DNA from: Isoetes taiwanensis
Taxonomy: Eukaryota; Streptophyta; Lycopodiopsida; Isoetales; Isoetaceae
NCBI GenBank assembly: GCA_021234155.1
Contig: JAJEKV010000041.1
Location: 2,358,447-2,422,446 of the forward strand
Reading direction: 5' to 3'
DNA length: 64,000 nt
The notes under the pieces: model-generated
Seen by the model: the letters and a program-made list of their open reading frames with translations, nothing else
What the model was told of the DNA's origin: nothing
Databases searched by the model: none
Shown: positions 23,014-33,999 of the stretch, in pieces
Layout: each line of letters starts with the position of its first letter
Numbering within the stretch: the stretch's first letter is position 1
Position numbers and translations under genes: made by a program

Positions 23014-23365
23014 TGTTAACCACCTAGTGGTTAACATTGTGCATGCACATGTTAGGTGCATGCACATGTTAGGTGTCAGTGGTGGCAGACTGACACTTGG
23101 CATGATTAGATTACCATAAGTGTAGGGATTAGATTTAGTTAGTGTACGGCTCAGATTTACGGTCTACACTATATTAGACCGGAGCCTCTTCAGATGTACT
23201 CAGGTTTTATCTCATATTTGGAGAGCCTCATTTGGCCACGTTTCCCTTCATTCTTTGTACATATTTCCTTGTCTTGTTCTTGTTTTGTGATCATGAGCAT
23301 GGCAGCTTTGTAGCATCCGGCAGTCATGGACTGCTGCTGCAGGGTGTATGCCAAGAATCCAAACA
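23014..23365 (+). repeat. 5' LTR of copy 2
   Basis: TGTTAACCACC...ATCCAAACA, 352 bp, followed at 23366 by TTGGCGCCGTTATGCCGGG, the primer-binding site. Confidence 0.95.
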
Positions 23366-23384
23366 TTGGCGCCGTTATGCCGGG
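23366..23384 (+). other. Primer-binding site, copy 2
   Basis: TTGGCGCCGTTATGCCGGG is close to the TGGCGCCGTTGCCGGGG sites of plant gypsy elements, usually assigned to tRNA-Asp, with one extra AT pair. Confidence 0.8.
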
Positions 23385-23876
23385 TGCGGGCTTCGTGATC
23401 ACTTTCTTCTCCCTTTGCTGTTTCTTTGTTGTCTTCTTCGCTTCAATTTTTCCCCTGTTTCGACGACTTCTTGTATACTATTCTTCCCCGTTAGGGTTTC
23501 CTTAGTTTGCCCAACCAAGTCGATTTTGTGTATCCGCTTTGGGCGTTTGTTTTCCACCACGGTGATGATTACGCCGGTGATCAAATTTAATTTCAGAATC
23601 TGTTCTCAAAACTCTTTTTTTTTCAAGTGCGCAAGCACGGTTTTGAGTTCAGGATTTTTCGGAGTGGTGACAGCACTCCTCTCTGCAAGCTCTTCAGAAA
23701 AATCAACCGTTTGATCCTCTTTCCTCTTCTATTTGCTGAAAAATTGTTAAAATATCATGATTTTTTCATCCTCTGTTTTTCTCTCATCCTCTGTTTTTCT
23801 CTCAGTTTATCAGATTCGTGCTTTTGCACACCAAAAATAAAAATATTTTCTATCCTTTCTTCTTCAGTTTAATTAC

Positions 23877-24366
23877 AGAGGGCCAGCACTCGGCTAGCCC
23901 CCTTTGAGCCCATATGTTCAAATTCCTGGCTGCTGTGTTTCAAGGTTTTCTTCTGCTCCTCAAAAGTTCCAAAAGTTTCTTGAGCTTATACATTACCGCA
24001 GATAAACAGCAGAGTTGGCCAGATTCAAGCAACTATGATTTTTCCCCAGCTGTTCGTCCACCTTCTTCTTGATTTCTTACAGAGGGGGCAAGAAGACTCG
24101 TGGGCTAGCCCCTGCTGCGGCAAAGGTCTTCAAGCAAGCATCATGTTGTCTTTCTCGTTCGTATTATCTGCAAAACCACACATATTTTCGTCAGTCACAT
24201 CTTTTTGAAGGCACAATCCACAACTGTGCAGAATCATCTCTCAGGCTCCCCTATATCCTGCAAAGCTGAAGCAGCGGCAGTCTCTATTCTTGCACACATG
24301 CTCTTTCAAGATTTTCAAGCATACCTGTTCTTATCAGAGGGCCAGCCGCCCTGTGGCTAGCCTCAT
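23877..24366 (+). repeat. Three GAGGG...GGCTAGCC elements in copy 2
   Basis: Near 23877, 24081 and 24336 the same short pattern recurs: 'agaggg' followed within 10-25 bases by the palindrome GGCTAGCC. Copy 1 has two, at about 17313 and 17900. Spacing in copy 2 is roughly 200-250 bp. The recurrent sequence, conserved between copies, looks like a structural RNA or binding element. Confidence 0.7.
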
Positions 24367-24871
24367 CCGTTTGCAGAGACGTCTTCAAGCAGGCCACCTG
24401 TGAAGAAACTTTCGAAGCCTCTCGTTGGATTTATTAAACTCTTGGGTCTACCTCATCTGCAAACAACCAAAAATTTTTCATCACCCGTATGAGAATCGAA
24501 CATCTTTGTTAAGCGCAAGCTGCACCAATCGCCTTTGCCCTTTGCGTATCTCAGTGGCCATGATTTCTTCCTGAAATGGCAAGTTGCGATCTGGCTTCAT
24601 CCTGTTCCGGAAAAATCCCGGCCAGTTCTATCTATCGGCTACGATTTACGAGATCATATCAGCATTTTCCTTCTGCAGATCTATCTTTAGCGCGTATTTC
24701 AAGCCCCATCTTCAGCCGCCTCATCTTCTCTGGAAATAGAAGCAACCGTATCTTCCGGCACCATAAGAGGCCCAGGTCCCGATCACCGCCATGCCGCCGC
24801 CGCAACACCTTCTCATTAGGGTTCGATATTCTTAGGGTTGAAGCCCTTATTATGCAGGCTGATCACGGGTC

Positions 24872-25160
24872 ACGCCGTGGGTCAAACCCATGCCCACGCT
24901 CAAACTTTATTGACCCACGCCCACGCTTCAGTTTTTTTCCACGCCACGGGCACTGGCTGATAACCGCTCACGGCCACGCTATTAAATACACGCCCAAGGC
25001 CCACGCAACCCACGCTATTAAGTCCACGGCCACGGCCACGCTCTGTTTTCCAAAAACCACGCTCTGTTTGCCACGCTCTTCATAAATTTTTTCCCACGCT
25101 GCTGATCCACGGGCCACGCTGACGCTGCTACTGACGCTAAAAGGGTGCTTCCACGCTTTG
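24872..25160 (+). repeat. CACGC motif array, copy 2
   Basis: About fifteen CACGC words occur in under 300 bp, many as CCACGCTCTG, CCACGCTATT or CCACGCT. The stretch '(c)cacgctctg...gccacgctcttcat' is shared with copy 1. It lies 350-630 bp before the 3' LTR. Confidence 0.88.
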
Positions 25161-25489
25161 TTCTCATGACCCTCATTTTATGGTGCTTACATTTTAAGCC
25201 CCTTATTATATTATAATTGTTTTTAAAGTGAATTATTGGGCAATCTTTGTTAAAATGGACTTCCCCATAATATAAGGGGATGGTCTTTATGTTTTCTTGC
25301 CCCAGTTCCTCCGATCCACGTTCTGCATCGACATTCTTTCGGATCTTATCTGTCATCGACACATTCATGAAGATCTTTTGCGGCGACACAACCCAACCAT
25401 TACCATTATTTTTACCCCTAATTTTTGGCACCATGTTGTAATTGTCGGACTTGTCTTATAAAAGTCTGTACATGTTTTCGTGCTAAAAA

Positions 25490-25506
25490 CTTTTAGGGGG
25501 AGGCAG
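25490..25506 (+). other. Polypurine tract, copy 2
   Basis: 'cttttagggggaggcag' abuts the 3' LTR and is identical to the tract of copy 1. Confidence 0.8.
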
Positions 25507-25858
25507 TGTTAACCACCTAGTGGTTAACATTGTGCATGCACATGTTAGGTGCATGCACATGTTAGGTGTCAGTGGTGGCAGACTGACACTTGGCATGATT
25601 AGATTACCATAAGTGTAGGGATTAGATTTAGTTAGTGTACGGCTCAGATTTGCGGTCTACACTATATTAGACCGGAGCCTCTTCAGATGTACTCAGGTTT
25701 TATCTCATATTTGGAGAGCCTCATTTGGCCACGTTTCCCTTCATTCTTTGTACATATTTCCTTGTCTTGTTCTTGTTTTGTGATCATGAGCATGGCAGCT
25801 TTGTAGCATCCGGCAGTCATGGACTGCTGCTGCAGGGTGTATGCCAAGAATCCAAACA
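25507..25858 (+). repeat. 3' LTR of copy 2
   Basis: 352 bp, differing visibly from the 5' LTR at a single base; followed by the CATTT target duplication. Confidence 0.95.
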
Positions 25859-25863
25859 CATTT

Positions 25864-26550
25864 GTACACAATTGAGTCTTTTTTAGTGGGGCATTTTGGT
25901 GATGCCACACAGCATAATCTTGAATGACAATTGGCTCAATGGCTTCTGGATTACATGTTGTGCAAGTAATATAATCTGCATCTTATCTACTTCAAAATTT
26001 CCTGCTCATGACTCTTCCTACTCCATCTTATGTTTTTGCAAATCGGCAATCAAGTTTTCCTTCTGTCCTTGCCTTCTATAAACAATTCTGGCTATGGTGA
26101 TTCAAGCAGCATGAGATGATGGATTTAAGGTTACGTCCCAGCTTATATAGAAGAAATCCAAGCAGATAGTCCAGATTTGCTGGAAATTGATGAAGAACAG
26201 GGTAAGCTAACCAGTCCAATTTTCTCGTTTAGCTACACCAAGAAAACTGTCCAAGTAGCTTAACATTATCACAAAAAAATACGGTCATTTCCATAATAAT
26301 TAAAAAAAAAAAAAAAAAAAACTAGCAAAAAGGCATGCCAGAGGTCATAGAAAATAAAGGCACAGGAAAATTAGGGTAAGGTAATTGGATACCAAAGGAT
26401 ATTTGAATTGTCTTTTACGTTTTTTTTCAATCCATTTGAAAGCTTAATTAGGACAAAATTGTATTGAAATTTATTGTCCATGATAGAAATCTTCAGTCCA
26501 TCCATTGACGCAACTCGATAGAGATCATCAAGTGTGTATATGATATCTGA
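25864..26550. other. Unassigned; contains an A-run
   Basis: No gene recognised. A poly(A) run of about 20 bases near 26300 could be the tail of an old retroposed sequence, but I cannot define its body. Confidence 0.4.
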
Positions 26551-27462
26551 TTGTATAATAATCAAAGGCAGTTGATGACATGGAAAGAGTTTAAAGCTAA
26601 GTTCCTCCTTTTAAGTTGGGATCGGGTTATTTGGCAGAAGGTATCTTCAATTCTTCCTCCAATAGCACAAGTAGATGACCCCCAGTCTTGGGTAGTTCAT
26701 GAGCATGTCAAACCAGATAAGTTGGTGAATTCCATGTACAAGGTCTTGCGTGCTGCGGACGTCATGCCTCCTTTATCTAAGTGGCTGTTGGTCATTCCTA
26801 GGGACCGACAGAAAGCAGTATGAAAATGGGTATGGGATAAATTTCTCCATCCCAAAGTATCTGTTTTATGGTGGCAAGTCATTCATCGTTGTCTGCGCGT
26901 TAATATTCTGGTGCACATATAGAGGTATCTGCACTTTGTCCCTTATGTGCACAGAGGGACGAGACAATTGAGCATTGTTTCTTCTTGTGTAGACATATCA
27001 GGAATGCTTGGTTATGGCTTCAAGGGCTCTTTTGTTGTAATTTGAATAGCCAGCAGATGTTATTAGCAGTCTATCCAAATGGTTGGGAAAACTTGGCAAA
27101 GAGGGCGTTTCATTTGGCTTCTGCATGGATCATTTGGTCCATTTGGAAATGAAATAATCTTCTCATATTTAAAGGTCTTGCTTGTTCAGATGCACAGGTC
27201 CTTCTCGATGCCCAACAATGAATTGTCAAAGCATTCAGGTGCGCATCAATTGCTAATGAGGTAAAGAGCCGTATTTGGGAGCACTATCTTCAGATTCACA
27301 CTTACTCATGAGATTTTGCTTGCTCTTCGTACTGTTTAGATGTTATATTTGAGTGGGGTGGATTTGCTCTGGTGAACATTCTCTCCACTGAGTTTTTAGT
27401 CCCATTGTACTTTGTAACTTTCTCTGGATAATAAAGGCTCAGTCTTTCCAAAAAAAAAAAAA
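26551..27462 (+). pseudogene. L1-type LINE 3' fragment with poly(A) tail
   Basis: Translation gives the region after the reverse transcriptase found in plant L1 elements: a W-rich stretch (KVSVLWWQVIHRCLR near 26870) and the zinc-binding zf-RVT motif with CPLC...IEHCFFLC (about 26935-26985), then a WxxWSIW-like segment. It is broken by stop codons near 26821 and 26926 and by a frameshift. The copy ends with 'ataataaaggc...' and a run of about 14 A's at 27450-27463, a genuine LINE 3' end. The 5' side is truncated near 26550. Confidence 0.8.
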
Positions 27463-28089
27463 ACCCAGCCAGACCTAGGATCCTAGGTCTAACATCACTC
27501 CTCGGTCAATCCCAAGAAGTGTATTATCAATCCTGATTCCGTTTATAACGTGAATCCCTGGTACTTATAGTCCCTTAGCCAATGATCTTTATGACTATTT
27601 CTTAGATAAATATCAATGTAATACTTAGAAACAAGGATCAAACCTGTGCCTTTAGACATTTAGACAATTTCGAGATATAAAGATTTAAAGCCTTTACTGT
27701 TAGCATTAGACCACATATAATTTTTCTTTTCAATTACATTTTACAAACCAATGCTCCTGTACCATGACCAGATAACAATTACTCAGCGATTTTCTCATAC
27801 ACATATGTTTCTTCTTTATATAATATGTAGATGTCTTCTTTTGTAAGTAACCCGACTTTAGATTATTTGCATGTTAAACATGCATAAACTACAGCAATTG
27901 CATGCATCATTTTATGATATTTTATGATAAACTGCGGCTTTTCATTAAACTAGAAGATACCTTTAACTGATCATGCAGAAAAGGACTTTTTAGTTCTTCA
28001 AGGATGCTGCTGTCTATGCTGCTCCATCTACAGCCATATATAGTGGCGTGCCATATCTACCATTTCTGCTTGCCTTTTTAGGGGACATC
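27457..28089. repeat. 2.37-kb duplication, copy A, left part
   Basis: It matches 43857-44489 base for base with a constant offset of 16,400 and no indel seen. It begins 'aaaacccagcc' followed by the 18-bp perfect palindrome GACCTAGGATCCTAGGTC. It is interrupted at 28089 by the chromovirus. Confidence 0.95.
28085..28089. repeat. Target-site duplication ACATC (left)
   Basis: ACATC occurs here and at 41182-41186; the uninterrupted copy B has it once, at 44485-44489. Confidence 0.95.
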
Positions 28090-29645
28090 TGTGACGTCCC
28101 CTACTCGTATACGGTGCACTCACCGTATACAAACAGGAGTTCTTCCCCCACACCAGCTCCATGCTGATACAGGGCCCTCCACATATCACTGCACCCGTAA
28201 CGAGTCTCAGTGGGAAGAGTGAAGGTGTCATTCTACCCCGTCTCCCTCAGGGCCTACCTAGCTGCGGAAGCGTAAACATACATGTCAGTAGCACATACAT
28301 CAACATCCTGTGACCATCTCGAAGGATGGTCCTCCTCATATCTGCATAGACAAAGATCAGCACATCACATAGGGGATCCTACCCAAGGCTCAGACTCAAA
28401 GGATGACTGACGGCTTGGGTCTCCAGAGTTCGTTGCGGACAGAATTCATGGCAATGGATTTGGCTGGCATAAGAACATGGCATAGGGTTGTCCACTCCAT
28501 CCGCCCCTCCTGTGCACACTTTGCAGAGTAGGCTGAAAAGTGTTGGGACTCGATCGTAGCCAGCACGGGTGCATAGCCGTAAGGGCTATTCCTGGGGTCA
28601 TCATCCCAGTCCCGATGGGGCAGGTAGGGATCACTCCCTCCAGAGATCTACATGCTGACTCAAGGTGACTAGAGGGCCACTGCCCGTATTCGACTGAACC
28701 CACTGGAAAGTGTACACCACTTCACGGGTGTCGAGCCCATGCCTTACCCCTTTCTCGGTAAGCCATCGAGACCCTAGTCACAATGATCCCCGTGTAGGCT
28801 TTACACACTGGGGGGATCGCTCAAGAGTCGGGACATGAATCTCCTTCTTAGCCCGGCCTGGCCCCTTCACCCACAACCGGTGTGGCTCTTGTACACAGCC
28901 GAATCCATAAAGTGTGCTAGAGAGGCTACTCTAGGAGCATTAACTACAAGCTTTTAGGCCTCTACCCCCTTCCCAATACAAGGAGTTCACAGAAATACAT
29001 CATCCAAATATATCACGTAAGAGCTAAAGAACTAGATCTAATCATAGAGTTAGGTTCTTTAGTTAGTGTCCGAGATCTAAGATCTAGATAGCTACTATGG
29101 GCAATTTAATAGTCTAACCCTACCGATTCTATGACTAGAAGACGGTTTAAGCTATTAAATTGACCAAATACCTGATCCTGAGTGGCTCCTCGACCGAAGT
29201 TCAACCATCTGGCCGAAGCTGATCGAATTCGTGGAAACCGATGGCTAATTCGCTTTGGGCGGCGTTCGGGAGGCGGTTTTGGCTCCTGGGGCAGCCAAAA
29301 CTGAGCTCTAAAACCCTAAGGACGAAAACTAGCAAGCTAGGGTTTTCCTACCCTAAATAGACATGGGGGTTTAGGCTAGGGTTTCCAATTACCCAATTTG
29401 GCATGTGGGATAATTGGAAAGGCCCCACTTGCCTTTAGTGGCTAGGTGGCAAAATATGCCAACATGGAAAGGTGTGCCCTCATTAATGTGCACATGTGCA
29501 CATTAATAATATATGAACACTCCTAGTAAGTTGCCCCTAGGGCTACTTACCGGCTATCCGTTATGCGTACCGTCAATCGGGTGGCGGGCGTGGCGGGCAT
29601 ACAATGTACGCCCCGGGCGTATATCTTTGTCTTTGGAACGTCACA
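28090..29645 (-). repeat. Left LTR (3' LTR) of the chromovirus
   Basis: 1556 bp from 'tgtgacgtccc' to 'ggaacgtcaca'. The outer 8 bases TGTGACGT are mirrored at the other end as ACGTCACA. It is largely co-linear with 39618-41181, with clustered small differences. Confidence 0.93.
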
Positions 29646-29660
29646 TTCTCCCCACCTTGA
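29646..29660 (-). other. Polypurine tract of the chromovirus
   Basis: The minus strand reads AAGGTGGGGAGAA directly before the TGTGACG start of the 3' LTR. Confidence 0.8.
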
Positions 29661-30579
29661 AATGATGCTGTCCGCAGCATCGTGGGTCTCCCCACCTTGG
29701 GATCTTCCTAACCTGCACCCTGCAATCAACGTGATACCTACAATATAATCTTTATACATTTATCACGATTACTCTAAGGTAATTACTTTTAGAACATTAT
29801 TACGTTATTATATTATGGAATACTTATCAATTCATAACACCATTAACGAGTTATTCACTATGTTAAGTTAGACAAAATTTCAACATTTCATATCTATAAT
29901 TACTGTCCGAGGTACTCTTCATTCCTTGCAACACATTCCAACAAAACTTGTGTTGCAAGTCTTCGTAGCTCGACCTCCTTGCCCTCCGGAGCGCTCTACT
30001 GGCCTGCAGGTCGACACTACGTTAGTACCATTAATTATTAATTAAAATTTTTGGTTATATGGTGACCAACCCACCTATCTACATGAATGCATGGCTAATC
30101 TCCGTAGGGAAGAGGATGAATCTTCCATAATGGCCGTGGAGACAGCGCCTATATGCCTATATGCCACTCATGCCTACACCTCTAGTTGCCCAGCGTGGAG
30201 GATATCCTTCTCGCGTGGGGGCGTGAAGGATGGATTCCTCCTATCAAAACATATATGGGGCTAAAGGTGCTTTCCCTATCAATGCATTCCTTAATGACCT
30301 CTTTTCTCTCGAGGTCGTCTACTTCCGTGGGACAGAAGTAGACTTTCTAATCTACCTTCCACTCGCCCAAGCGGAAACGCGGTCATGCCTACATTGACAT
30401 TACACCACGCCCTAGAGATCACCGTAGTGGTCTCATCATCGGTAACAACGCATGCGATCCATACCAAGCATGGGTTGCATCGTGGAGATTAATCTATACA
30501 AGAATTAACCTACACAAATCGACATGCCCGAGCCGATTTCTTCGGAGATGACCTTGCCGTCCCATTGCTCCATAAATTG

Positions 30580-30830
30580 TGGGTACTTGCTTTACTAAAT
30601 CTTTCTTAAGTACCCACGGCGTCTTCCAGCGGTAAGTGTTTCCACTTGACCAAATCTTGGAGGAATCCGGACCTCCTTGTCTTCTTAAAAGCTCTATCAA
30701 GAATCATTTCGAACTATTTCCAGCTGCTCCTCCGTCATTTCCAACAACGTTGGAGTGTCCAAGACTTCGCCCGGATTTGGAGTATGCTTCTTCAACAAAC
30801 TCACGTGGAAGACCTTATGGATCTTTAGGT
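30580..30830 (-). pseudogene. Chromodomain and integrase tail
   Basis: The minus strand encodes 'HKVFHVSLLKK' (about 30790-30825), the conserved C-terminal integrase segment of gypsy elements. Downstream at about 30610-30705 comes 'ILDRAFKK...LVKWKHLPLEDA', the chromodomain signature with its aromatic W. Chromodomains steer integration towards particular chromatin. The frame is broken between and around these blocks. Confidence 0.85.
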
Positions 30831-31175
30831 GTCTTTGGCAATTCCAACTTGTAGGATTGATTACCTACTCTCTTGATTATTCGAAGGGTCCAGCCCACCT
30901 TGGAGCAAGCTTCTTGCAATTCCCAATCCCGAAGCTTACCGCTTTTACCTTGATCTTGAGCCAAACATCATCTCCAACTTTGAACTCTCTTTACCGCTCG
31001 ATGCTTATCGGCAATGCTCTTTTTGTCGACTTCTTTGCCGCTAGCAGATACCCTCGAACCTCTTCCACGAGCCGCCGTGATATCGGCCAACATCTGGCTG
31101 AAACTTCTACTTTTGACGGGGTTGTGCCAAGTGTCCGAGTTAGGCAATCGATAGCCATAATTGATCATAAATGGC

Positions 31176-31640
31176 TTACATTTGGGACGATTCCCCGCTT
31201 GGTGCTATTGTATGCAAACCCACCAAGTGAATAAATTCTTCCCACATACTTTGCTTATTCGCACATAGTTTCAGAGCATGTCTTCTAAGATCCTGTTGGT
31301 CCGCTCCCGTCACCGCCATCCGTCTGAGGATGATACGCCGCGTGCTCATGGATAGCTTGGTCTGAATTGTCGCGAAAGAGGTCTTGCCAAAAGGCACTCA
31401 TGAACTTCGGATCTCCGCCGGAGATAATCTCCCTTGGCATGCCATGAAGCCCGAAGATCTCTTTGGTGAAGAGCTTTGCTGTATCCATAGCTGTATACGT
31501 GGTCCCCGCAAGGCACAAAATGTGCCATCTTCGACAACTTGTCGACCACTACCATCAAGGCATCCTTTGCTCTCGCCGTTCTTGGGAGTCCTGTGATGAA
31601 ATCCATGCCGATGACCTCCCACTTAGCGTTTGGCACCGCT
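31176..31640 (-). pseudogene. Integrase catalytic core, frameshifted
   Basis: Minus-strand frames encode 'WEVIGMDFITGLP' (first catalytic Asp, near 31610), 'DKLSKMAHFVPC', then in another frame 'LFTKEIFGLHGMPREIIS.GDPKF' (second Asp region, near 31430). 'AAYHPQTDG' follows near 31325, after which the frame shifts again. This is the gypsy integrase core in pieces. The shift after 'QTDG' falls at the codon that is normally Gln (CAG). Confidence 0.9.
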
Positions 31641-32090
31641 AATGGCTCTAATGCCCCCGGAATTAAGCCGCTCCGCTTTCGCCGTCTGGGGCATAGCCGA
31701 CATTCCTTGATGTAGCGAAGCTATTTGCTTCTTCATTCTGGCCAATAATAGCTGCTGCCAAGACTTTGAAATATGTTTTCATGAATCCGCATGGCCGACT
31801 ATTGGGTCATTGCAGCGTGTCATGGAGGATCAACTTCCTTACACCCGATGATTCGGCACGCGACAACTTGTTCTTATGGTATAACAGGTTGCCTTCCTTC
31901 TTATAATGCTTGAAGGCCTCCCGCTCTTTATCCGTTTCTAGCCTCCTTAGAGAGGCTTACCCATACTTCCTTGAAATCCACATCCATTGGCAAGGACTCT
32001 TCAATCTTCTTACCAAAGTCATTTGGAGAGCGTTGAAATTGCGCGTTGCAATGCACTCTAGTTGTCGGGGATGCCTTGAAAGCGCATCTG

Positions 32091-32320
32091 CTACCACATT
32101 GAGCTTCCCGGCTTGTAGACTATATCAAAGTCATATTCTTCGAGGAACTCCATCCATCTCCGCCGCCTCAGATTGAGGTGTGGTTGCGTGAATACATATT
32201 GGAGGCTCATGGTTCCAGATCCAATTGGAACTTCCTTCCCAAGAGGTAGTGCCTCCATATTCTTAACATACGACAACCAAAGCAATTCCTCGATCGGCGT
32301 TGGGTAGCTGCCTCTGCGGC
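32091..32320 (-). pseudogene. RNase H segment
   Basis: The minus frame contains 'YVFTQPHLNLRRRRWMEFL' followed by a 'YDFDIVYKPG' motif, the conserved end of the gypsy RNase H domain. It is flanked by broken frames. Confidence 0.85.
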
Positions 32321-32698
32321 GTCGTTCATCTTCCCGGAATCATACGCTACCACACGCTCTTCTTGCATAAGCACCGCACTGTAGCTATCTTACTCGCATC
32401 CGTTGCTACAAGCTTATCTTTCTCCGGTCCGTGGTTAAGACTGGGCTGTTGTTAAAGCTTCCTTCAACAATTCAAATCCCTTTAGGGCTTTCTTGTGCCA
32501 ATGCTCTACCCAATCTTTCGCCTTCGCCTCGTGTCCGGTGCATTAGCGGGGCTGCTATCTTAGCAAAGTTCTTCCACGAACTTCCCCAGGAGTACCCCCG
32601 CTAGACCGAAAACTTCGACCTCGTGCACATTCTTGGCTACCGCCTTTGAATCACGGGCTTCAATCTTGGCGGGTCCGTCGAGATGCCTCGGGCCGAGA

Positions 32699-33560
32699 TC
32701 ACATGACCAAGGTATTCCACCTTCTCGTTGCTAAGTGGCACCGACAACTTACGCATAACCGTGCCTCCTCAACTTCTAGCACCCTTCTCCAAGTGTTGCA
32801 CGTGCTCTTCAAGGGATCGCTATACACCAAAATGTCATCAAAGAAAACAATCACAAAGGTGTCCGGGAACTCCTCGAAGATATCGTTCATGAGCCTCATG
32901 AACGTTAAGGGGCATTTGATAAGCCGAAGGCATCACTGTGGAACTCATAATGCCCATACCGCCCACGGCAAGGCGGTCTTGTGGATATCCTCCTCCTTTA
33001 TCCGTATCCGTGGTAACTCTGACCTTAAGTCGATTTTGAGAAGATCTTTTGCTCCTTGAAGCCGATCCATCAAGTCATCCGATCTTGGAAGCGCGATACT
33101 TGTTCTTAATGGTGTGCTTATTCAACCGCCTATAGTCTATGCACATCCTCAAAGATCCATCCTTCTTCTTGACAAAAGAATGGGCGCCCGAACGGGCGAG
33201 ACACTAGGTCTAATGAAACCTAGGTCGAAAGCAGCTCCTCTGAATCGCTTCTTTAGCTCCTCACACTCCTGCGTTGTCATTCTATATGGGGCCTTGCTTG
33301 TCGGTTTTGTTCCCGGTTCGAAGTGCTATCTCGCGACTCGACTCCCCTATAAGGAGGGAGCCGCTTGATCTCATCCGGAAAGAGGTCGTGGAACTCCGTG
33401 ATCAACTTAGCTATTTGCCCCGGCAACTTGCCGAGCATCTTGTCTTCTTTGCTTCCTTCCAATTCCGGCTCACTAATCTCAAGCTTGAAGATGTATGCTA
33501 CCCGCTCACTCTTGATGCACTTGAGCAGTAGTTTAGAAGACATACACCGCATGATGGGAA
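32699..33560 (-). pseudogene. Reverse transcriptase, fragmented
   Basis: The catalytic block 'VIVFFDDILVYS' is encoded at about 32815-32850. Further upstream (33277-33552) lie 'LITEFHDLFPDE' and a 'LPPYRG' motif, which precede the reverse transcriptase domain in gypsy polyproteins. At least three frame changes separate the blocks. Confidence 0.85.
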
Positions 33561-33779
33561 CAACTTCTTTAATTATATCTCAATGATCTTGCTTGCCGGG
33601 TGTTGGGAAGGTCACCTTCCGCTTTCCACAATCAATAATGGCCCCTCGCTGGTCCAAGGTACTCCATACCTATTATCAAGTCGTACTTGCCAATGCCCAT
33701 TACCTCTGCCCCTATCCGGATCTTAATCCCGGCAAGTCGATGTCAAAGTTGATTCTTTTTACTGCCAGCCCGCTTTATC

Positions 33780-33900
33780 TGCTCCACTTGCTAAGACAAC
33801 GGGCCTTGGCTTTGACTTTAATGGTTTCAACTTCAACATTTGAACCATTCTTGGAGATGCAAAGTTATGGCTACTTCTGAATCTATTAGGACTATAAATG
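33780..33900 (-). pseudogene. Aspartic protease remnant
   Basis: The minus strand encodes 'SFIVLIDS' near 33880, the start of the catalytic LIDSG motif. The following residues are altered by a local change, so the DSG/DTG triad is not intact. Confidence 0.55.
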
Positions 33901-33999
33901 ACTTGGCCTTGGCCTTTTCCTAATCGTGGAAATTACTTTATACTTGGCTCTCTCGCTTGCTCAGTATCTATTGCGGCAAAGATATGACACTCACCACAG

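Larger units (their letters stand above)
23014..25858 (+). mobile_element. Non-autonomous LTR retrotransposon, copy 2 (young)
   Basis: This is a complete 2845-bp element with two 352-bp LTRs that I can distinguish at only one position (agatttAcgg versus agatttGcgg), primer-binding site, polypurine tract and CATTT target duplication (23009-23013 and 25859-25863). The 2.1-kb interior aligns with copy 1 but has no recognisable retroviral domain. Near-identical LTRs indicate very recent insertion, so the family is or was lately mobile in trans. Confidence 0.93.

Noticed and set aside
24576-25085. 169-codon frame in copy 2 of the non-coding element
   Set aside because: It overlaps the CACGC array and is not preserved in copy 1.
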